Assembly (NCBI GenBank): GCA_964058845.1
Contig: CAXKVR010000828.1
Coordinates: 1-27,789, forward strand
From: Carex sylvatica
Taxonomy: Eukaryota > Streptophyta > Magnoliopsida > Poales > Cyperaceae
DNA length: 27,789 nucleotides
Direction of reading: 5' to 3'
The first letter of the stretch is position 1; each line of letters begins with the position of its first letter. The translations under genes were made by a program, and so were the position numbers. The notes beneath the pieces were generated by a model. That model did not search any database, had not been told where the DNA came from, and saw only the letters and a list, made by a program, of their open reading frames with translations. Of the stretch, positions 21,144 to 27,789 are shown piece after piece.

Positions 21144-23208
21144 ATGAGTGCCATGAAATTTTGTCGTGAATGGTAGGTCCCTCCCCCCCCCCCCCCCCCC
21201 CCCTCTCTCTCTCTCTCTCCCCGAAGTAGGGAGAGGAAAAGTTGGGTTCGGACAAGCGTTAGGCTTGATAAAGGCTAATACCTAATATGGGTATTTGGGG
21301 ATTGGGGACTCGGGAACTAAGGTTCTGATCTTAAGAGCTATCTGTATTGAAATTTATTTTTGATTTATAAAAGCATGTGTGGCGCTTCCTATTTTAATTT
21401 TTGAATGTAATGTAATTTATAGTTTAGAAACAACAACAACAACAACAACCAAGCCTTTAGTCCCAAATTGTTTGGAGTAGGCTAGAAAAACCTAACCGGT
21501 GGTTGGTTTGAGGGTTTCATTTCCATAAAAAAGGCTGTTTTTTTAAGCTGGCTCGCCATGCCTTATTACAACCCTCCTCCTTTTCCTGGCTTGGTATAGG
21601 CTGTGTAGAAATTAGACAGGTGGAGTTACGTAATTTCTAATTTAGAAAGATTTCTTTTCTGTTAGTTCTCGTTTGCTCTTCCATAGTAATAATTGTAATA
21701 ATTGCTGACGTGGTTACTAGAAAATATAGAAGTTAATTGCGCGAGCTTAGAGGCTTAAAAATTAAAATGAAATTAAGTTCTATGTAGTACTCGACAGCTG
21801 TTTTAATTTCTTCTTAATTTTACTGATGTAGATATACTTACTATGATATGTTTGTGCAGTAACAACATACTTTACCCCAGGGAGGACAGGGATCAGAAGA
21901 TCCTCCTTTTTGCTTGCCGCAATTGCGAGCATCAGGTCTCCTCTTCTCCTCTTTTGGTTCAATTTATACATACAATATTGTTATCAATCATTGCCGGTAA
22001 ATTTACCTGAAATTGCCTTGTCTAAAGAAAATGTTTTTCGGGAACTCATGTGCAGGAGGTGGCAGACAACAACTGTGTGTACCGAAATGAGGTGCACCAC
22101 ACAGCAGCTGAGCGCACTCAGGTGTTGCAGGATGTCGCAGGGGACCCCACCCTCCCTCGCACGAAGACTGTCAAGTGTGCCCAGTGCGGCCATCCTGAGG
22201 CTGTCTTCTTCCAGGTATGTACAAGGAGCAAAACAGCAAAATTTTCTTGGTCTCAGTCTGGTACCGACCAGTAGGGTTGTTTTCTGATTCTTTTGGCTGG
22301 AGAAATCAGTTTGAAAGGAATACAAATTGAAAATAAGATGAGCAAGAATGTCATGTTCTGAACATTTTGGGGCTAATGGGATGCTTTTGTTGGATGCATA
22401 CACTTGTGTTTCAGTTAGTGAAGTATCAGTATGTTGAACTGTAATGTACCCATCAGAATGGTACCGCTACAGTTTTTTTTGTCCTAAGTCTTGCTTTTTT
22501 TTATTTTGTTTTTTTCTGGCTTATTTTCTTGGTCTAATTTTGGTTGAATTGAGGACAAAGTAAAGCTGAACTTAAGGATGTTTAGCGACTTAGTTTTATG
22601 TGCCTGAAGTTAATGTTTAATTCTCACTTGTTATTAAGCTCTAAACCCTAAACTGTAAACAGAAAGGATCAAAATGCAATTGTACCAGATCTTTTCCATG
22701 TGGGTCAGGTCTGGCATTGATATCATTTGGTGTTTACCAGAATCAGGGTTCTTGATCTGTTACCAACTTGAGCAATTTGATCCTTTTTGTTTGAGCTAAT
22801 AATTTTTCTTGACTTGTTTGCTTCTTTGTTGCATATTGAGGTACGTACGTAGATACTTGCACTAAATTGATAACTTCTGAAGCTAACCTAGACTTAATTG
22901 CACAATTAGGGTACATCGAGCCTTTTGGGTAATGTTAGAATTTGAGTATGCATACGGACTGTTCTGCTGTGATGGAAAAATTCTGTTCTAGTATGTATTT
23001 TGCCAAACCAGAAATTGTTGGCCTTAGAAGTGCTTCTAAAGTTGTGCCATTTGACTCAACTCGATTTACCCTTTTAATATAGTGCATTGATATGAGAAAT
23101 AATTTAATTTGGTTTTCTGATCTACAGGCTACTGCTAGAGGTGAAGAAGGAATGACACTTTTCTTTGTCTGTTGCAACACTAACTGTGGCTATAGGTGGA
23201 GAGATTAG
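21144..23208 (+). CDS. NRPB9: RNA polymerase II subunit RPB9
   Basis: Four exons: 21144-21172, 21860-21935, 22056-22214 and 23128-23208 (TAG), all with GT..AG introns. They join to 345 nt, or 114 residues, the usual plant RPB9 length. Start: MSAMKFCRECNNILYPRED. The N-terminal zinc ribbon has Cys7, Cys10, Cys29 and Cys32. The linker contains TQVLQDVAGDPTLPRTK. The C-terminal zinc ribbon has Cys76 and Cys79 (exon 3) plus Cys103 and Cys108 (exon 4, FFVCCNTNCGYRWRD). RPB9 is a small Pol II subunit in the nucleus that supports elongation, proofreading and TFIIS action. Plant Pol IV and Pol V also use RPB9 proteins. The split of the C-terminal ribbon between exons 3 and 4 matters because a second copy of exon 4 lies downstream at 25210. 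Confidence 0.97.
21181..21220. repeat. Poly-C / (CT)n microsatellite
   Basis: A run of about 20 C bases followed by (CT)n lies just inside RPB9 intron 1, within 10 bp of the donor. It explains the Gly-rich minus-strand frame at 21070-21255. Assembly length here may be unreliable. Confidence 0.95.
21428..21545 (+). repeat. Plant interspersed repeat with (CAA)n leader
   Basis: (CAA)n is followed by CCAAGCCTTTAGTCCCAAAT, TTTGGAGTAGGCTAG and then GTTTCATTTCC in RPB9 intron 1. This motif order is a very widespread plant repeat, often attributed to RTE-type LINEs or SINEs. Only a short fragment is present and no target duplication was identified. Confidence 0.6.
22215..23127 (+). other. RPB9 intron 3, first copy
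   Basis: The 913-bp intron has donor GTATGT and acceptor TGATCTACAG. From about 22345 onward it has a diverged second copy starting near 24390. Shared landmarks are GTGTTTCAGTTAG (22406/24454), CCAGAATCAGGG (22737/24753), TTGACTTGTTTGC and CATTTGACTC (23048/25093). No transposon ends were recognised inside. Confidence 0.75.
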
Positions 23209-23620
23209 AGGTCATTTGATGATTTCAAGCTACAAAAATATTTGGCTTTAGTTTAGTTTTGCTGTTGACATTCTATACAAAGGGGGAACTGTAGCTTTTG
23301 TGGACTAGGCTGAGAGAGCGCACTTTTAGTTTTGTCATTGCTGAGCAGTGCAAGTTCTTAAATTCTTATTTGATACTGTGAATGGACTCATTTCCAACAT
23401 TACCTTCGATTTTTTTTTTTATTCATTAATTTGGATGTCTTAATGTGATAAAAAAAATGTGGAAATAAGCTAAGACTGACTTATTTCCACAGAAGATGAT
23501 GCAATTTCTGACAACAATTTCCTAGTAATTGCTATATTGTGCTTCTTTCATTTGTAATAATCCTTGATGTTTATCTAGGCGAATGGATTTGAAGTGCTCT
23601 GAAATGTAACAGTTACATGT
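23209..23620 (+). other. RPB9 3' UTR, first copy
   Basis: This flank of exon 4 pairs with the flank of the downstream exon copy: TTTTGCTGT, AAAG-GGAACT and ACTCATTTC..TTACCTTC occur in the same order after 25290. A perfect 12-bp stem, TGTGGAAATAAG / CTTATTTCCACA with a 10-nt loop, lies at 23459-23491. The poly(A) site is not determined. Confidence 0.5.
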
Positions 23621-23789
23621 GGTTCTGAGAAGGTTTGTTAATGTTGAATTTAAGGTTGGATTAGTTCTGGATTGGAAGTAACTCAAATTTTGAGTTTAAA
23701 TCCAGACCGTCTGATCAGAATTTGGACCAATTCGGTCCGAGGTGGAATGCATGGTACCGTATATTCAACAAGTAGCTGAGAAATAATAA

Positions 23790-23974
23790 AGGATTAGTGA
23801 GGAAACTGCTGGTACCATATATTCAAAATTTTGGCATATTCCGTGCAACAAGCATCCCTCTATTGGTAGTGTTAATTTTTTTGCTGGAGATGTCTCAGTT
23901 AATGTAAACAAAGAGGTGGGAAGTTTTGCAGAAGTGATTTTAGAGATGAGCAATCCCATTCGTCCTACTTTTAG
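23790..23974 (+). pseudogene. Exon-like fragment of unknown gene
   Basis: This open frame begins after a stop at 23787, reads TIYSKFWHIPCNKHPSIG and EVGSFAEVILEMSNPIRP, and ends at a plausible GTCAGT donor at 23975. The composition looks like real protein, but I do not recognise the family. It lies between the two copies of the RPB9 3' region, with no adjoining exon found. It may be a captured gene fragment. Codons before 23790 contain stops, so the left border is a guess. Confidence 0.3.
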
Positions 23975-24194
23975 GTCAGTTTTCTTTTTCTTTTAAATCA
24001 ATTTTAATCTTTATTTCATGTAATGCATATTTTTTTGCTATGTTATACTTTCGAGCTTTTCCTTTGTCCAATCAGCTCGTTTTTAGTAATTGTAGTAGAC
24101 TGAATTCTCCTTATCAAATAAGGTTTCTTATCAAGGAACTTCAATTCTAAGTTAACTCCTTTTTATTATATTCCAATGAATTGAAATGAATTTT

Positions 24195-24355
24195 TGTTAG
24201 ATTTTTCTTCCGATCACTCAACTTCTTGCGGCAAGCAACCATGGGTGTCTTCTCGTCACAAAAAGGGAATGCGGCCTTTCTCGAGTACTGCATGAAGCAA
24301 CTGCTCAAGTGCCATGCTAGCCAATAGCGCTTCTCTGTGTCTCTCATAATCCAAA
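24195..24355 (-). pseudogene. Broken coding fragment, unknown family
   Basis: On the minus strand one frame reads LDYERHREALLASMALEQ then LLHAVLEKGRIPFL, followed by an in-frame TGA, a further coding-looking stretch (REDTHGCLPQEVE) and another stop. This suggests a decayed exon from an unidentified gene, oriented opposite to RPB9. The overlapping frame at 24147-24365 that starts MSFLWIMRD is probably its shadow. Confidence 0.3.
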
Positions 24356-24389
24356 GGAAAGACACAGATATTGAAACTAAATGCAGTAG

Positions 24390-25535
24390 AGTACATGTTT
24401 CAGAATTGGGGCTATATGAGGTTTCTCTTAATGGATGGACACTTATCTTAGTAGTGTTTCAGTTAGCGAAGTATAGGTATTTTTTCTCCCAAATGTTGTT
24501 CCTTTTATTTTGAATTTTGTTCTGGCTTTTTTATGTTTATTTGGGTTAATTTGAGGCTAAATTTTCATCCATCACCTGTTGAATTGGGATGGTTTGTGAT
24601 TTCTTTTGGTATCAAGCCTGATATTGATGTTTAAGCCTTACTTTGAGGTTATACAAAGTTGCTTCTTTGTAGGGATATGCTTTTACCTAAAAGTTTGTGT
24701 ACTTAATTTTTGGCATTTGGTAAGGTCTGACACTTGTATACACAAGTGTGTACCAGAAATCAGGGTACTTGTTCTTTTACTGGTTTGAGATATTTATTAT
24801 TTTTACGAGTTGATTTTATTTCTTGATTTGTTTGCTGGTTAATTGCATAATTGAGGGTTAATTGAGGCTGATCTCGGTTACATTAATAACATCTAAAACT
24901 AAAACCTAGCATAAGCTAAAGCTCAATTGGTCAGGTTAGGGATAGCTGCAGAATTTACGGCCCCATATTACCATTCCCGTACTGTGCTATGAAAGGTTCA
25001 GTATAAGGACCCACCAAATCATAAATTCTTGACCTTATCGGCACTTCTAGGGTTTATCCACCAACCTTAGTAGCACTTACTAAGGGTTTTCTCATTTGAC
25101 TCGACCCATTTGACCCTTTTGATGAAGGATAAAAAGTACTATTTATTTTCACTGAATTCTCCAATATCTCAGAACAGGGAGGTTTTAATTTTGCTTTTCT
25201 GATATACAGGCTCCAGCTAGAGGTGAAGAAAAAATGACACTTTTCTTTGTCTGTTGCAATACTAATTGCGGTTTTAAGTGGAGAGAGTAGTGTTCGTTAC
25301 TCAATGAGTTTTATGTCTTCAAAATATTTATTGCTACTTTGGTTTTGCTGTCATTGTTCTATTGCAAAGTGGAACTTAGTTTTCCATAAATTGTTTATCA
25401 GTGCACCTTTACTCACTTGTTGAGTGGTGCATGTTGTTAAACATTTGTTGATAACTTCAGGTATCAAACTCTTATGGTGTACTTCAGGTATCAAACTCTT
25501 ATGGTGTACTCATTTCTAGTATTACCTTCATTCTG
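24390..25535 (+). repeat. Duplicate of RPB9 intron 3, exon 4 and 3' flank
   Basis: This block repeats about 22345-23425 in the same orientation, about 2.05 kb downstream. Order and spacing of landmarks are preserved, and the exon copy at 25210-25290 is the best conserved part. Exons 1-3 are not duplicated. The 3' flank additionally has a perfect 27-bp tandem repeat at 25454-25480 and 25481-25507. Confidence 0.85.
25210..25290 (+). CDS. Second copy of RPB9 terminal exon
   Basis: The exon is preceded by an intact acceptor (TTCTGATATACAG), is open for 26 codons and ends in TAG, exactly the length and phase of exon 4 at 23128-23208. It reads APARGEEKMTLFFVCCNTNC then GFKWRE. Against exon 4 there are 11 base differences in 81: four silent, and seven that change five residues (T90P, G96K, Y110F, R111K, D114E). 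Both zinc ligands (Cys103 and Cys108) are kept. It could be spliced from the exon 3 donor at 22214 as an alternative last exon, giving a 114-residue isoform, or it may be a preserved relic. Transcript evidence is needed to decide. Confidence 0.6.
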   Translation, partial: APARGEEKMTLFFVCCNTNCGFKWRE

Positions 25536-25952
25536 AGTTAAAGGTTATTGTTTATCTCTGCAAAAGTTGCACATTCTGAGTTTGAATTTGCTGGTAGGTG
25601 CTGTATTGAAAAGCAATTAAAATGTAAATTGTGCTTGTGCGTATTATCATTCACTTGGTGAGCACTAATAAATAGAAAATGCGGGCGAACAATGGTTATG
25701 CAAACCATTGGAGAAACCTTTTATTGGTTGTTGTGCTGAATTTTACTAAATTGGGCCGAGTCTAAATTCATTCTGAACCAAAAGCAAACAAAGTTGTGGG
25801 CCTAATTTTGAGCAATCTGCGAACTCAATTTTGGGCCACAACACGCAGTAACCCAATTTTAAGTTAGGTGTGATTACGCAGTCTGATATTTAAAATGCAG
25901 ATTTCATTGCATGCTAGGATACGCAGATACCAGATAGTATACTGTATATTGA
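25536..25952. other. Intergenic DNA, nothing recognised
   Basis: AT-rich sequence follows the duplicated RPB9 3' flank. I see no gene, tRNA or transposon end in it. Confidence 0.5.
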
Positions 25953-26373
25953 GAGGAGGATACACCTGTAATATTTAAAAAGTTACAACATTTTACAACA
26001 ATTTGATTTTGCGATTTTTAAAGTCCAAATAGTCAATCCAAACAGTTAAACATGATATTTATATTAAAATGTACTAAGAGATTCAAATTTTACATTTTTT
26101 TAAAATTTTTTTTAATATTTATTAAGTTTTTTTACAAAACTACTATTTTTAGATAATTTTGGACTACTGAAAAATATCAATTTTGTAAAACACTTAATAA
26201 ATAGTAAAAAAATAATAAAAAAATATAAAATTTGATCTCCAAGCACATTTTAATATAGATATCATGTTGAATGGTTTGGATTAACTGTTTAGTCTTTAAA
26301 AGTTGCAAAATCAAATTGTTATAAGATGTTATAACTTTCAAATGTTGTAAGTGGATCCCTCCTCATATATTAA
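25944..26373. mobile_element. Foldback MITE, Mutator type, diverged
   Basis: The element (25953-26364) has ends GAGGAGGATACACCTGTAAT and the complement of GAGGAGGGATCCACTTACAA. Paired ACAATTTGATTTTGC arms and internal CTTAATAAATAGTAAA and TGATCTCCAAGCAC motifs are shared with the foldbacks at 15881 and 18029. Flanks GTATATTGA (25944-25952) and ATATATTAA (26365-26373) match at 7 of 9 bases. Confidence 0.75.
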
Positions 26374-27349
26374 TTTATGTTTCGATCAACTTTAAAAACT
26401 TACTATTTTAATAAAAAGCTTTTAATGAATTTTAGTTGATTTCGTTGAGTTGGGTTCAGTTCAAGTTTGATTTATCAATAATTCAAACTCAATAACTTGA
26501 TTTGTTGAGAACTCAAAACCAATTCGAACGAGCTAATTGCCAAAAATTAACGGTTGATTTTGTCTAAAGTAAATTTTGAGTTGATGGTATCGATAGTACA
26601 ATGTCAATTTCGGCTTTATTGGACATATATCTCTCTATCAATTAGCTAATCAGATTTTCTTAGAAATTTTTAAACAAGAATGCTGTTTCAGAACATTAAC
26701 CATTTTTTTGTATTCCATATTAATTTAATCGAATGTTACTTTCAGAAAATTTACGATTAGAGAAATTTTAAAAAAAAATTAAAAATTTAATGTAAAAATG
26801 AATATTTAATTATCTTTGTTATTGTCGGCTGGAAAAAATTACAATATTTTTTATGGAAAAATAATATATTCAAGTAAAATTTTAGATATAAAAATCTCGC
26901 AACGAGGACAATGGTTTTTATTTTTCTGCCAAGCGCTTGAAGTTTTTTTTTTGTGATCCTGTACTCCAAAAGAGAATATATAACAAGAGGGGAGAGAATG
27001 GGTGATGGGACGAAACAAATTCTTGTTTATTTGTTTCATTTGTTTCCTCTCTTTTCTTTACTAAATTTCAGAATACTAAATTTTGAAGGGTAGAATATGC
27101 TAACTCTGTATACTAATTATTTCAATTTTGTAACTTTCGAGTCAGAGTGTAGATGTGGTCAACTTTTTAATTAAAAGTTAATGAAAGGTAAAAATATTAT
27201 TTTATTTTTTAGTTAAAAGTTAATGATTAATTAGATTAAACTATTTTAGTTAATTGAGAACAAAGCAAAATATGAAAGATTTAAAAAAAAGAAAAAACAA
27301 ATCACTCTTTTTTCTATTATTCTCCTGTTCATCTACTATTTTCAAGCCC
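26374..27349. other. AT-rich intergenic DNA
   Basis: I see no supported gene. Short minus-strand frames at 26787-27039 have no recognisable features. Near 27165-27235, TTAAAAGTTAATGA strings recur as a loose direct repeat. A GAGTTGGGTTCAGTTCAAGT-like segment near 26446 may be an old dispersed repeat. Confidence 0.4.
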
Positions 27350-27686
27350 AACTTTTAGAAAAAAATTTAGAAACCATAAATAAAAAAATAAAATTTATCA
27401 AACCAACTTGATTGCTTTGTTTTTCACAAAAATCATAAGAACCGAGATGTCATTTCAATCCTTATTTATTTATTTTTTAGACCGAATTGTCATTTACTCA
27501 TTTCGATTCCTGTCGTTTTTATAAATTTTAAGAAAAAAATATGTTAGAAAATTGTGAAAATATCTGAGACTTAATTGTCATTTCAATTCTTATAATTTTT
27601 GTAAAAAAAAATAATAATAATCATGATGGTTTCATAATTTTTTTTTTTTTCTAATTATGGTTTATAAAAAAAAAATTCAACTTTCA
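27350..27686. mobile_element. Foldback element next to a gene start
   Basis: The element spans about 27358-27678. Its right end, complement GAATTTTTTTTTATAAACCA, pairs with a diverged left end (AAATTTAGAAACCATAAATA). It shares TAATAATCATGATGG and the CCGAGATGTCATTTCAATCC motif with the element at 16736. Flanks AACTTTTA (27350-27357) and AACTTTCA (27679-27686) match at 7 of 8 bases. Confidence 0.6.
27663..27669 (+). promoter_or_regulatory. TATA-like sequence at MITE end
   Basis: TATAAAA lies 77 bp upstream of the ATG at 27746, a normal plant promoter geometry if transcription starts near 27695. It falls inside the terminal repeat of the foldback element, so the core promoter may be transposon-derived. 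Confidence 0.35.
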
Positions 27687-27745
27687 TCTCAAGTACTAAT
27701 CAGCTCCTCCTTCAGACCTTGTCACTACTACTACTCACTAGTAAA

Positions 27746-27789
27746 ATGGAGATGGTGTGTTCACTTCCGGTGGCCAACGTGCAGGCTCT
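27746..27789 (+). CDS. 5' end of an unidentified gene
   Basis: An ATG in good context (AAAATGGAG) opens a frame running to the window edge: MEMVCSLPVANVQA. GC content rises abruptly from the flanking AT-rich DNA, and the preceding CTCCTCCTTCAGACC segment looks like a plant 5' UTR. The VANVQAL-type start is reminiscent of some plant 2-oxoglutarate-dependent dioxygenases, but 14 residues are far too few to assign a family. The gene continues beyond the window. Confidence 0.5.
   Translation, partial: MEMVCSLPVANVQA

Noticed and set aside
21984..22403. 139-codon minus-strand frame
   Set aside because: It is the antisense shadow of RPB9 exon 3 and flanking intron sequence.
22940..23180. Minus-strand frame over RPB9 exon 4
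   Set aside because: It is antisense to the well-supported last exon of RPB9 and its intron, with no family features.
27746..27789. Naming the last gene as a 2-oxoglutarate-dependent dioxygenase
   Set aside because: Only 14 residues are visible. The resemblance is a weak impression and insufficient for a call.

Overview
The window is nuclear DNA from a flowering plant. It has short exons with GT..AG introns, a plant-specific tandem-Agenet gene, a plant-length RPB9 gene, L1-type LINE debris and many hAT-like and Mutator-like MITEs. A plant-wide (CAA)n/AAGCCTTTAGTCCCAAA repeat lies in an intron. A non-grass monocot would fit the look of the sequence, but I cannot prove a species.

Layout. (1) 330-9050, plus strand: the last 14 exons (1297 codons plus stop) of a large G2484-1/SWO1-type Agenet protein gene. 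Its 5' part lies left of the window. Two of its introns hold datable insertions: a 672-bp hAT-like element (4503-5174) and a 5'-truncated LINE (5931-7310). (2) 9051-21143: a 12-kb AT-rich, repeat-dominated intergenic region. It holds hAT-type MITEs with 8-bp target duplications, Mutator-type foldback MITEs with 9-10 bp duplications, a 177-bp tandem repeat array, a roughly 4-kb inverted-repeat-bounded block, and a 3.6-kb nested palindrome (17216-20836) that ends about 300 bp upstream of RPB9. (3) 21144-23208, plus strand: a complete 4-exon RPB9 gene encoding 114 aa. About 2 kb downstream is an intact second copy of its last exon (25210-25290), embedded in a diverged duplicate of intron 3 and the 3' flank. 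(4) 25953-27678: further MITEs in AT-rich DNA. (5) 27746 to the end: the first 14 codons of another plus-strand gene, 68 bp downstream of a MITE that supplies its best TATA-like sequence.

The three genes have no evident functional link beyond chromatin and transcription. The Agenet protein is probably a nuclear chromatin-associated protein, and RPB9 is an RNA polymerase II (and IV/V) subunit. The most interesting signals are the possible alternative terminal exon of RPB9, which would replace the second half of its C-terminal zinc ribbon, and the large nested palindrome upstream of the same gene.
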